Shown here: in pieces, positions 13,493 to 21,305 of the stretch
Layout: each line of letters starts with the position of its first letter
Numbering within the stretch: the stretch's first letter is position 1
Assembly (NCBI RefSeq): GCF_030812785.1
Contig: NZ_JAUSTJ010000002.1
Location: 1,364,001 to 1,428,000, forward strand
Source: Sphingomonas kyeonggiensis
GTDB taxonomy: Bacteria; Pseudomonadota; Alphaproteobacteria; Sphingomonadales; Sphingomonadaceae
Direction of reading: 5' to 3'
Length of the DNA: 64,000 bases
The notes under the pieces: generated by a model
The model's input: the letters and a program-made list of their open reading frames with translations, nothing else
What the model was told of the DNA's origin: nothing
Database searches by the model: none
Translations under genes and position numbers: made by a program

Positions 13493-14071
13493 ATGCGTAA
13501 GCGTGTTGCGTTCTCCGTGCTGCTTGCCGCCGCGTTGTCCGCCGCGGCGCCTGCCGGTGCACAATCCCTTCTCGAATATGTCGGCGAGTGCGTGCCCTTC
13601 GCGAGGGCTGCCTCTGGCATCCAGATCTATGGCGATGCCTGGACTTGGTGGGACCAGGCCAGGGACCGCTACCAGCGCGGCCAGACGCCGAAGGTCGGCG
13701 CCGTCCTTGCCTTCTCCAAGAGCGCCCGCCTGCCGCTTGGCCATGTCGCGGTGGTCAGCCGCATCGTCGAGAAGCGCGTGCTGATGATCACCCATGCCAA
13801 CTGGTCGCGCGTGGATGGCCAGCGCGGCCATGCCGAGCAGGACGTCACTCTGTTCGACGTGTCCGAGCGCGGCGACTGGAGCCTGGTCAAGGTCTGGTAC
13901 CGCGACCGGAACGGCCTAGGCAGCTCGATCTACCCCGCGCACGGCTTCATCTACGGCACGCCGGACCGCAACGCCCCCGGCACCGTGCGCAAGGCCCGCC
14001 CCTCGGCCGAGCTGACCGCGCGTCAGCCCGATTATGTCGGCTCGCTGATCGACGCCTACGTCACCCGCTGA
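13493..14071 (+). CDS. Secreted CHAP-domain protein
   Basis: 192 residues. A Sec signal peptide (MRKRVAFSVLLAAALSAAAP...AGAQ) predicts cleavage near residue 24. The rest is a CHAP amidase/peptidase domain: ECVPFAR with the catalytic Cys (~residue 33), GDAWTWWDQA, GAVLAFSK, and GHVAVVSRIV with the His (~84), then HANWS. CHAP enzymes cut peptidoglycan stem peptides or amide bonds. The site is the periplasm. It is preceded by the family A pair and followed 37 bases on by a membrane glycosyltransferase, perhaps a cell-envelope pair. Confidence 0.88.
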   Translation: MRKRVAFSVLLAAALSAAAPAGAQSLLEYVGECVPFARAASGIQIYGDAWTWWDQARDRYQRGQTPKVGAVLAFSKSARLPLGHVAVVSRIVEKRVLMITHANWSRVDGQRGHAEQDVTLFDVSERGDWSLVKVWYRDRNGLGSSIYPAHGFIYGTPDRNAPGTVRKARPSAELTARQPDYVGSLIDAYVTR

Positions 14072-14108
14072 GCTTGCCGCCGATCCTGCGCTGCCGCATG
14101 AAGGCCGC

Positions 14109-15506
14109 ATGGGGGAAGATATCGCACGGCGCCGCGCCCAATGGCTGTTTGCCGCCATCATCCTGCTCGGCCTGGCCCTGCGCGTCGCCGCCGCCAGGGG
14201 CGCGCTATGGCTCGACGAGGCCTGGTCCGCGGTCCTCGCGCACGAGGCCGGCACGCCGATCGGCGTGTTCGTCCAGATCAACCACGACAACAACCACCAT
14301 CTCAACTCGCTCTGGCTCCAGCTGGTCGGGCTGGGCGCCGATCCGCTGCTCGCCCGCGCCCCGGCGATCCTAGCCGGCACCGCCACCATTTATGTGGCCG
14401 GGCTGATCGGCTGGCGGCGCAGCGCGCTGTTTGGCCTGGTGACCGCCGCGCTGTTCGCCGTCTCGCCGATGCTGGTGACCTTGGGATCGGAGGCGCGCGG
14501 CTATGCGCCGATGGCCCTGGCCTTCCTCGTCGCGATCCTGCTGACCGATCGCTGGCTCGCCGGCGAGGCCGAGCGCAGCCCGGCGACCGCGCTGGCGCTC
14601 TGCTTCTTCCTCGGCGCGCTGTCGCAGCTCACCATCGTCTTCGGCTTCTGCGCACTGGCCGGCTGGATCGGTTTCGCGCTGTGGCAGCGTGAGGGTTTCG
14701 CGAAGGCGCTCAAGCAGAGCCTCGCCCTGCTCTGGCCCTCGATCCTGGCGCTGGTGCTGGTCGTCGCGATCGTGCTGGGCGCGGCGGCGGCGAGCCGCAC
14801 CGGCTTCCAGTTCGGCCGCTATGATCCCTTTGCCTGGCTGCCCTTCCTCCACGCACTCGTCCTCGGCTTCGGCAGCACGCTCGGCTGGCCGGTGATCACC
14901 CCCTGGTGGCTCGCGCTGGTGCCGACGCTGGTCCTGCTTGCCCCGGGCATGGGCGTGCGGCGCACCGCGTTCAGCCGGCTCGCCATCCTCGCCTTCCCGC
15001 TTGCTCTGGCGCTGCTCCACGCCGGCAATACCGGCTTCCCGCGCTATTATCTCGTCGCCTGCCTCGCGCTGCTGCTGATGCTCGGCGAGATGATCGCGAT
15101 CGCGCTGCCCCTGCCGGGCTGGCGGCGCTGGCTGGCCGGTGCCGGACTGGCCGCGATCCTGATCGGCAGCCTGGTCGAGGATGCCCGGATCATCCATGCC
15201 CGGCGCGGCGATCCCGGCGGCGCGATCCGGGCGATGGCGGCGCGCGCCCCCGCCGGCACCCGGGTGATCCTCGACCGCCCCACCGGCAAGGCGATCCTCC
15301 AGGTCGCCTCGGCCGAGCAGGGCTACCCGCTCGTCATCGTCGAGAAGCCCTGCGGCCCCGCGCCTTTCCTGTTCCTCGACCGGCCCGATGGCGAGGCCTT
15401 CCCCGCCGCCTCGCGGCGCTGCGGGCGCCTCTACCGCCCGATCGCCCGCGCCCAGTCCCACGGCCTGTCCGGCAGCCACTGGACGCTGTATGCGCTCCAG
15501 CCCTAG
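14109..15506 (+). CDS. GT-C (GT39-like) integral membrane glycosyltransferase
   Basis: 465 residues with about ten hydrophobic helices. The first periplasmic loop has LWLDEAWSAVLAHEAG, the D-E motif typical of lipid-linked-sugar (GT-C/ArnT/GT39-like) transferases, followed by NHDNNHHLNSLW. The C-terminal ~100 residues are soluble and end SGSHWTLYALQP. The likely role is transfer of a sugar from a polyprenyl phosphate to an envelope acceptor in the periplasm; donor and acceptor are unknown. It ends 9 bases before the VWA gene. Confidence 0.8.
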   Translation: MGEDIARRRAQWLFAAIILLGLALRVAAARGALWLDEAWSAVLAHEAGTPIGVFVQINHDNNHHLNSLWLQLVGLGADPLLARAPAILAGTATIYVAGLIGWRRSALFGLVTAALFAVSPMLVTLGSEARGYAPMALAFLVAILLTDRWLAGEAERSPATALALCFFLGALSQLTIVFGFCALAGWIGFALWQREGFAKALKQSLALLWPSILALVLVVAIVLGAAAASRTGFQFGRYDPFAWLPFLHALVLGFGSTLGWPVITPWWLALVPTLVLLAPGMGVRRTAFSRLAILAFPLALALLHAGNTGFPRYYLVACLALLLMLGEMIAIALPLPGWRRWLAGAGLAAILIGSLVEDARIIHARRGDPGGAIRAMAARAPAGTRVILDRPTGKAILQVASAEQGYPLVIVEKPCGPAPFLFLDRPDGEAFPAASRRCGRLYRPIARAQSHGLSGSHWTLYALQP

Positions 15507-15515
15507 AAGAAGGCC

Positions 15516-16694
15516 ATGTTCCTCTCCTTCCTCGACGAGCTGCGCGCCGCGGGCATTCCCGCCAGCCTCAAGGAGCATCTCATCCTGCTCGAGGCGCTCG
15601 ACCGCGGCGTGATCGAGCAGACACCCGAGGCCTTCTACTATCTCGCCCGCGCCACCTATGTGAAGGACGAGGGCCTGCTCGACCGGTTCGACCAGGTCTT
15701 CGCCAAGGTGTTTCGCGGCATCACCACCAGCTACGGCGTCGCTCCCGCCGAGATTCCCGAGGAATGGCTGCGCGCCATCGCCGAGAAATATCTGACGCCT
15801 GAGGAAATGGCCCAGATCCAGTCGCTCGGCTCCTGGGAAGAGATCATGGAGACGCTCAAGAAGCGGCTCGAGGAGCAGCATGCGCGCCACCAGGGCGGCA
15901 GCAAGTGGATCGGCACCGGCGGCACCTCTCCCTACGGCAATAGCGGCTATAACCCCGAGGGTGTCCGCATCGGCGGCGAGAGCAAGCACAAGCGCGCGCT
16001 CAAGGTCTGGGACCAGCGCGAGTTCCGCAACCTCGATTCCACCCGCGAGCTCGGCACCCGCAACATCAAGGTCGCGCTCCGCCGCCTGCGCCGCTTCGCC
16101 CGCGAAGGCGCCGCCGACGAGCTCGACATCGACGCGACGATCGAGGGTACCGCCAAGCAGGGCTGGCTAGACGTCCATATGCGCCCCGAGCGGCACAACG
16201 CCGTGAAGCTGCTGCTCTTCCTCGATGTCGGCGGATCGATGGACCCGTTCATCAAGCTCTGCGAGGAGCTGTTCTCCGCCGCGACCAGCGAGTTCAAGAA
16301 CCTCGAATTCTTCTATTTCCACAACTGCCTGTACGAAGGCGTATGGAAGGACAATCGCCGCCGCTTCCAGGAGCGCACGCCGACCTGGGACATCCTCCAC
16401 AAATACGGCCACGACTATAAGCTGGTCTTCGTCGGCGACGCCTCGATGAGCGCATACGAGATCACCCATCCCGGCGGCTCGGTCGAGCATTTCAACGAGG
16501 AAGCCGGCGCCGTCTGGATGCAGCGTGCCCTCAACACCTATCCCGCTGCCGTCTGGCTCAACCCGATCCCGCGCGAGCAATGGGGCTATACCCAGTCGGT
16601 GAAGATCCTGCGCGAGCTGCTGGGCGACCGCATGTACCCGCTCACTTTGGCCGGCCTCGACGAAGCGATGCGCGAGCTCAGCCGCAAGCGCTGA
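15516..16694 (+). CDS. CoxE-like VWA-domain protein, partner of the MoxR ATPase
   Basis: 392 residues. The N-terminus FLDELRAAGIPASLKEHLIL and the YYLARATYVKDEG stretch are typical of CoxE-family proteins. The C-terminal half is a von Willebrand A domain with MIDAS-like motif LFLDVGGSMDPF (~residue 237), FVGDASMS and YTQSVKILRELLGDRM near the end. Such proteins work with MoxR ATPases in metal-centre maturation or complex assembly. Its MoxR partner is 2.6 kb upstream in the same orientation with three other genes between. Confidence 0.92.
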   Translation: MFLSFLDELRAAGIPASLKEHLILLEALDRGVIEQTPEAFYYLARATYVKDEGLLDRFDQVFAKVFRGITTSYGVAPAEIPEEWLRAIAEKYLTPEEMAQIQSLGSWEEIMETLKKRLEEQHARHQGGSKWIGTGGTSPYGNSGYNPEGVRIGGESKHKRALKVWDQREFRNLDSTRELGTRNIKVALRRLRRFAREGAADELDIDATIEGTAKQGWLDVHMRPERHNAVKLLLFLDVGGSMDPFIKLCEELFSAATSEFKNLEFFYFHNCLYEGVWKDNRRRFQERTPTWDILHKYGHDYKLVFVGDASMSAYEITHPGGSVEHFNEEAGAVWMQRALNTYPAAVWLNPIPREQWGYTQSVKILRELLGDRMYPLTLAGLDEAMRELSRKR

Positions 16695-16737
16695 ACACCC
16701 TATTCAATCCTCCCCCTCTGGTGGAGGATTTCCGTCC

Positions 16738-17601
16738 CTACCGCTGCTTCCCCGAAACCATGCCCCGCGAGATCCGCCAGGCCTGGTCCCCTCCCTGCTC
16801 ATAGGGATTGCGCAGCTTGTAGAGCCCGGCGAGCAGCCCGATGTCCATGTCGGTGATCTCGCCCGGCACCGGCGTCACGGCGGGATCGAACAGTGACAGG
16901 ATCGAAGGCGCCGCGATCGATCCCTTCGCCGGCGGCCGCGCCCCCACCAGGGTGCGCATCACCACATAATCGGCAAGCTGACGCACCGATTTGCCCAGCG
17001 CCACCTTGCGATCCATCACCACCACCGCATTGATCGTGATCGCCTGGGTATCGCCTTCCATCACCGGCATGTTGTCCGGATCCATGTCGGTGCTCGAATT
17101 GGTCACATTGCCCGCCTCGTCGCGCGTCACGACCAGGCGCCAGGCATGAATCGGCCCCGCCTTGAACGCATCGGCCAGCGCCCCGTCGTCCAGATTGGCG
17201 AACACCGGATTGCGCCGCTTGCGCATCGTCGCGATCAGCGCATCGGCATTGTCGGCGAAGACGATCATCAGGTTCGACTTGCACGGGTCCGGCGCGAGGC
17301 GAACCGAGGCGGCCCCGGCGACGATGCGGAAACGGTTCTCGATCGGCGCCTTGAACCGATCGGGCAGGCCGATCACCTCGGGACAGACCGGCTCGATGAA
17401 GCGCGCCAGCTGGCCATCATCGACGTCCAGCACCTGGCGGATATAGCGCTGGGCACGCTTGATCGGCTTGGGCCCCTGCCCCGTGACGACGATGCTGCCG
17501 TCCTGCGCGGGCACGGGCTTGCCCGCCTCCTGCGCATGCGCGCCCGAAGCGGTCAGGACGGAAAACAGGAAAAGGCCGGTCAGGCCAAGGCGCGTGCGCA
17601 T
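16738..17601 (-). CDS. Exported protein of unknown function
   Basis: 287 residues from the ATG at 17601, chosen because AAGGGA lies ~10 bases upstream; an earlier ATG at 17637 has no ribosome site. The signal peptide is MRTRLGLTGLFLFSVLTASGAHA-QEAG. The mature part has DGSIVVTGQG, a phrase common in sphingomonad secreted proteins, a Cys pair (EPVCPEV and PDPCKSN) likely disulfide-bonded, and MIVFADNADALIATMRKR. No catalytic motif was recognised. Similar unknowns are common in this order. Confidence 0.75.
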   Translation of the reverse strand: MRTRLGLTGLFLFSVLTASGAHAQEAGKPVPAQDGSIVVTGQGPKPIKRAQRYIRQVLDVDDGQLARFIEPVCPEVIGLPDRFKAPIENRFRIVAGAASVRLAPDPCKSNLMIVFADNADALIATMRKRRNPVFANLDDGALADAFKAGPIHAWRLVVTRDEAGNVTNSSTDMDPDNMPVMEGDTQAITINAVVVMDRKVALGKSVRQLADYVVMRTLVGARPPAKGSIAAPSILSLFDPAVTPVPGEITDMDIGLLAGLYKLRNPYEQGGDQAWRISRGMVSGKQR

Positions 17602-17649
17602 GCGTGTTCGATCCCTTGTTGGATCGGGACTCCGCATGCGCCGGTTTCT

Positions 17650-17949
17650 TTAGAGCCGGTCGACTGCCCGATGGAGACGACGGAGTATCGCACCGTCATG
17701 CGCCTGTCCATTGGCGGCTTCATTGGCCAGCGCCATCAGCCGGACCGCGCCAAAGCTGGCGGAAAGGCCCTTGAGGCGCAGCGCCGCGGCGGCCCAGCCA
17801 TCGGGATTGTCGGCGGACTTCATCGTCTCGATGCAGCGTTGCACGCTTTCAAGAAACGCCTCGCGCAGCTCGGCGATCAGCGCGGGTTCGTCACCCACCG
17901 CCGCCGCCAGCGTCGCATCGATTGCACCCGGATCGTACGCCATTCGCAT
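17650..17949 (-). CDS. Hpt-like helical-bundle protein lacking the phospho-histidine
   Basis: 99 residues (or 97 from the second ATG at 17943). The layout matches a histidine phosphotransfer (Hpt) domain: acidic N-terminal helices (ELREAFLESVQRCI), then AAALRLKGLSASFGAVRLMALA, the counterpart of H-x-L-K-G-x-S in true Hpt proteins. At the phosphorylated histidine this protein has Leu (L-R-L-K-G). It therefore cannot accept phosphate in the usual way and may be a pseudo-Hpt that binds a receiver domain. It stands alone, divergent from the coiled-coil gene. Confidence 0.7.
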   Translation of the reverse strand: MRMAYDPGAIDATLAAAVGDEPALIAELREAFLESVQRCIETMKSADNPDGWAAAALRLKGLSASFGAVRLMALANEAANGQAHDGAILRRLHRAVDRL

Positions 17950-18028
17950 AGCCTAACGCGCCCACCGTTAACGCCGCGTTTCCATCCGTAAGTCGCGCAA
18001 ATGTTGGAGCCACGGCGAAATGTGGTAA

Positions 18029-20335
18029 ATGCATCCCATGATTGGGGGAAAACCTGCCGAGCCGCTGGCCGCGAACGAAGACGCGGAAGAGCTGGCCCTG
18101 TCCGAAACCAGCGCCCCCGTGGCGGTGGAGCCGCTGGCCTATGACGATGCCGAGGAAGCGGAGGAAGCGCCGCGCCGCAGCGCCGGCTGGATCCTCCCTG
18201 CCCTCGCCATCCTCGCCGTGCTGGGCTGGTTCGGTGCGATGGGCTGGCTGCTGCGCGCCAGCTTCGGTGCCGCGATCGAGCCGATCCGGCTGGTCGAGCT
18301 GATCGCCGCGCTCTGCGTCCCGCCCGCCCTGATCGGCATCCTCTACCTCCTCGCACTCCGCACGAGCCGCGCCGAGGCGCAGCGTTTCGGCGCCACCGCC
18401 CGGGCGATGCGCGCCGAGGCGGCGAGCCTGGAGCGCGTCGTCGCCACCCTCTCGCGCAAGATCGAGGAGAATCGCGCCTCGCTCGCCGAGCAGACCAACA
18501 TCCTGATCGCGATGGGTGAGCGCGCCTCGGAGCGGCTCGAAAGCGCCTCGAACAGCGCCGCCCAGCACGCCCGCTCGATCGACGCCAGCACCCGCCATTT
18601 CAGCGAAGCCACCGCCGATGCCGAGCATCGCGTCTCGGTCGTCCTCTCTTCGCTGCCCAAGGCGCATGAGGAGATGCGCGGCCTGTCCGACCGGGTTGAC
18701 GCCGCCGGGCTTCTCGCCAGCGAGCGCGCCGCCGCGCTCGACACCCAGCTTTCCGCGCTTTCCGAGCGTGGGCGCGAAGCCGACCAGATCGCCGGCGGCG
18801 CCGCCGACCGGCTCGCCGCGCATATCGCCCGGATGGAGGCCACCAGCGAGACCGCCAGCGCCCGGCTTGAACGGGTCACCGGCGAGATGTCGACCGAAGT
18901 CGATGCCGTGCTCGATCGCGCCGCCCATGCCGTGGACGAGGCGCGCAAGGGCATCACCACCCAGGGCGAGGCGATCCTCGCCATGCTTTCCGCCAACCAG
19001 GCCGCGCTCGACCGCGCCGGGCGCGACAGCATCGAGGCGATGGGCACGCGCATGGCCGCGATCGAGGAAGCGATCGGCCGCATCGGCAGCCGCATCGCCG
19101 AGGAGCAGGGCCGCGGCGACGCGCTGTTCGAAGGGTTGGCGACCGGCGTCGACCGGCTCGACCGCGCGATGGACGACCTCCATGTCGCCGGCACCGAGCG
19201 CACCCGCAACCTCGCCGCCTCGATGAGCGCGCTGCACGGCTCGGTCGAGGCGATGACGATCGCCCTCACCGTCGGCGACGAGACGGCGCAGAAGGTGATC
19301 GGCACCTCCGAGGAGCTGCTGACGGCGCTCGACGCCTCGGCCCGCGAGATCGACGAGACGCTGCCGGAGGCGCTGGCCCGGCTCGACGCGCGGATCAATG
19401 CGAGCCGCCAGGTCGTCGCCGCCTCCAAGCCCGAGCTGCTCGCTTTGGTCACTGCCGCCGAGAGCACCCACGACGCGATCGAGGCGATCGCCGACGTGGT
19501 CGGCCAGCAGCGCGACACGCTCGCCAAGACCCAGGCCTCGCTGCTCGAGACGTTGGCGACCGGCGGCGAGCAGGCCCAGCAGCTCGGCGCGATCGTCGAC
19601 GAGACCATCGCCACCACCCGCCGCTTCGCCGAGAGCGCCGCCCCGCAGCTGGTCGAGGCGCTGCTCAGCGTCCGCGAGACCTCCAGCGCCGCCGCCAACC
19701 ATGCCCGCGAGACGCTGGCCGGCATCGTCCCCCATGCCGAGCGCGCGATCGAGGAAGCCGCCGGCGACGCGCTGCGCCGCGCAGTCGATGCCTCGATCCG
19801 CCGCCAGCTCACCGATCTCGCCGAGACGACCGAGGCCGCAGTCAACGCCGCGACTCGCGCCTCCGAGCGGCTCACCCAGCAGATGGTCTCGCTCGCCGAC
19901 ACCACCGCCCAGGTCGAGGCCCGGATCGCGGAAGGCCGCAAGGAGCGCGAGGAGTCGGACAGCGACAATTTCGCCCGCAAGGTCTCGCTGCTGATCGAAG
20001 CGCTCAACTCGGCCTCGATCGACATCACCAAGGCCTTTTCGGCGGACGTGACCGACAGCGCCTGGGCCGCCTATCTCAAGGGCGACCGCGGCGTCTTCAC
20101 GCGCCGCGCGGTGCGCCTGCTCGATCCCTCGGACACGCGCGAAATCCACCGTCTCTACGAGAACGACGACGATTTCCGCGACAATGTGAACCGCTACATC
20201 CACGATTTCGAGGCGATGCTGCGGCAGATCCTGGCATTGCGCGACGGCTCGCCGATGGGCGTGACCCTGCTCTCCTCGGACATGGGCAAGCTCTACGTCG
20301 CCCTCGCCCAGGCAATCGAACGCCTGCGGACCTAG
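18029..20335 (+). CDS. Large membrane-anchored coiled-coil protein
   Basis: 768 residues. The N-terminus is acidic and cytoplasmic; two transmembrane helices follow (GWILPALAILAVLGWFGAMG ~52-71, and LVELIAALCVPPALIGILYL ~86-106). Residues ~115-660 are an almost unbroken Ala/Glu/Arg-rich coiled coil, MCP- or apolipoprotein-like. The C-terminal ~100 residues form a distinct domain (KAFSADVTDSAWAAYLKGDR, MGVTLLSSDMGKLYVALAQA). No enzymatic motif. An envelope-spanning or cell-organising scaffold role is inference only. A second ATG at 18038 is an alternative start. Confidence 0.8.
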   Translation: MHPMIGGKPAEPLAANEDAEELALSETSAPVAVEPLAYDDAEEAEEAPRRSAGWILPALAILAVLGWFGAMGWLLRASFGAAIEPIRLVELIAALCVPPALIGILYLLALRTSRAEAQRFGATARAMRAEAASLERVVATLSRKIEENRASLAEQTNILIAMGERASERLESASNSAAQHARSIDASTRHFSEATADAEHRVSVVLSSLPKAHEEMRGLSDRVDAAGLLASERAAALDTQLSALSERGREADQIAGGAADRLAAHIARMEATSETASARLERVTGEMSTEVDAVLDRAAHAVDEARKGITTQGEAILAMLSANQAALDRAGRDSIEAMGTRMAAIEEAIGRIGSRIAEEQGRGDALFEGLATGVDRLDRAMDDLHVAGTERTRNLAASMSALHGSVEAMTIALTVGDETAQKVIGTSEELLTALDASAREIDETLPEALARLDARINASRQVVAASKPELLALVTAAESTHDAIEAIADVVGQQRDTLAKTQASLLETLATGGEQAQQLGAIVDETIATTRRFAESAAPQLVEALLSVRETSSAAANHARETLAGIVPHAERAIEEAAGDALRRAVDASIRRQLTDLAETTEAAVNAATRASERLTQQMVSLADTTAQVEARIAEGRKEREESDSDNFARKVSLLIEALNSASIDITKAFSADVTDSAWAAYLKGDRGVFTRRAVRLLDPSDTREIHRLYENDDDFRDNVNRYIHDFEAMLRQILALRDGSPMGVTLLSSDMGKLYVALAQAIERLRT

Positions 20336-20341
20336 GTTCCC

Positions 20342-20631
20342 GTGCTGGCGCTCGACGATCCCGGCTGGGGAAGCCTCCGGCATGCCTATGGCGCAGCCAG
20401 CGACATCCCCGCGCTGCTGCGCGCGCTGGCGGCAGCGCCGGAGCCGCAGGAGGCCCCGGAGGCCGAGCCTTGGTGGGTCCGCTGGGCTACAGCTTCCTGC
20501 TGCTGCCCACCGCGATCGAAGTAGCCCGCGGGACCGGGCGCGGCCCCGAGCTTCCGACGGCGTTCGCCGATGCGCTGATGAACCTCGACGAATATTGGAT
20601 CGACCGGATCACCCACGGTGAGGCCGAGTAG
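20342..20631 (+). pseudogene. Remnant of a small conserved hypothetical gene (frameshift and deletion)
   Basis: From GTG at 20342 the frame reads LALDDPGWGSLRHAYGAASD-IPALLRALAA and ends its sensible part at EPWW near 20474. A different frame then continues PLGYSFLLLPTAIEVARG and NLDEYWIDRITHGEAE to a TAG at 20629-20631. Both halves look like parts of one family I associate with proteins beginning ALDDPxWxxLxHAYG. The middle of that family is missing, so this appears to be an internally deleted, frameshifted remnant. GTG is 7 bases after the upstream stop. Confidence 0.5.
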
Positions 20632-20740
20632 GCCATCAAGCTCCCCTCCCTTCCAAGGAGGGGAACGGACGGCTTGGGCGCCGACACCTTGCAAAATAGG
20701 ATTCCCCCTGTTTCCCTGTCGCGGCCCGGCACCTGTCCGG

Positions 20741-20892
20741 CCGCTCTTTGACCCGTAGGAAAAATAGGACTCCACCGGCGCAACGATATTGCGCGGCATC
20801 GATGCCACGAACCGCCCTGTGCACGATGTTCGCAATCCTGGCGCCGCGAAAACCCGGCTTTGGCATGTACTTCGTGTACTTTGCCGAGTCGG
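20741..20892. repeat. Dispersed ~150-bp intergenic element, copy 1
   Basis: This stretch matches 54188-54330 over its whole length. Shared blocks are CTCTTTGACCCGTAGGAAAA/ATAGGA, GCGCAACGATATTGCGC (hairpin 20778-20794), CGCCGCGAAAACCCGGCTTT and TTCGTGTACTTTGCCGAGTC. Similarity weakens but may extend to the stop codon of the DUF1467 gene at 20917. No open frame is plausible. It could be a structured RNA or a non-autonomous repeat. The remaining gap sequence (20632-20740) contains only GC-rich low-complexity DNA with an ATAGGATTCC motif. Confidence 0.7.
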
Positions 20893-20916
20893 CGCAGAAC
20901 CCCCACGTAGGAAGCG

Positions 20917-21201
20917 CTACGCAGCGTTCCCCGGCTGCACCTGCGACCACCAGTCGAGCATGTCGCTGGTCACCCAGCCATTGACGTAGTTGAGGTAGAA
21001 GAGCGCGAACAGGATCGTCGCCACGATCGTGGTGCGCCTGGCGATCCGCCCGGCGTTGAATTCGTGCGGCGCGCTCGGCGCCTGGCCCGGCACCAGCGCC
21101 ACGCCCGCCTCCTCGCTCGTCCGCACGCCGAACGGCAGGACGAGGAACACCGAGAAGGCCCAGAACAGGAAATAGATGGCGAGCGCGGACTTCCAGGGCA
21201 T
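20917..21201 (-). CDS. DUF1467 family membrane protein
   Basis: 94 residues with two transmembrane helices: SALAIYFLFWAFSVFLVLPF (~5-24), followed by GVRTSEEAG and a short loop, and TIVATILFALFYLNYVNGW (~58-76). This is the pattern of DUF1467, a small alphaproteobacterial protein of unknown role. It is at the 3' end of the nuo-birA-coaX-rnj run, separated from rnj by a degraded family A repeat. Its stop codon lies at the edge of the 20.7-kb dispersed element. Confidence 0.85.
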   Translation of the reverse strand: MPWKSALAIYFLFWAFSVFLVLPFGVRTSEEAGVALVPGQAPSAPHEFNAGRIARRTTIVATILFALFYLNYVNGWVTSDMLDWWSQVQPGNAA

Positions 21202-21242
21202 GACGCGGTGATAGAGCGGGTTCGAGCCGCACGCCAGCCTTC

Positions 21243-21290
21243 CGTCATCCCGGTGAAACTCCCGTCATCCCTACGAAAGTCGGGATGACG
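21243..21290. repeat. Degenerate family A repeat upstream of DUF1467
   Basis: CGTCATCCCGGTGAAACTCC followed by CGTCATCCCTACGAAAGTCG-GGATGACG. The first half-copy is truncated and the second is a nearly complete palindrome with substitutions, so this looks like an older, decayed family A pair. Confidence 0.7.
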
Positions 21291-21305
21291 ATGTTGGCTC
21301 GACGG

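Noticed and set aside
20748..20770. TTGACC ... ATAGGA in the dispersed element as a sigma-70 promoter
   Set aside because: The spacing between the two hexamers is about 9-10 bases in both copies, too short for a standard promoter.
20386..20906. Overlapping open frames across the dispersed ~150-bp element (139-149 residues)
   Set aside because: Conceptual peptides match partly between the two copies, but frames differ and insertions are not multiples of three, so conservation is at the DNA or RNA level.
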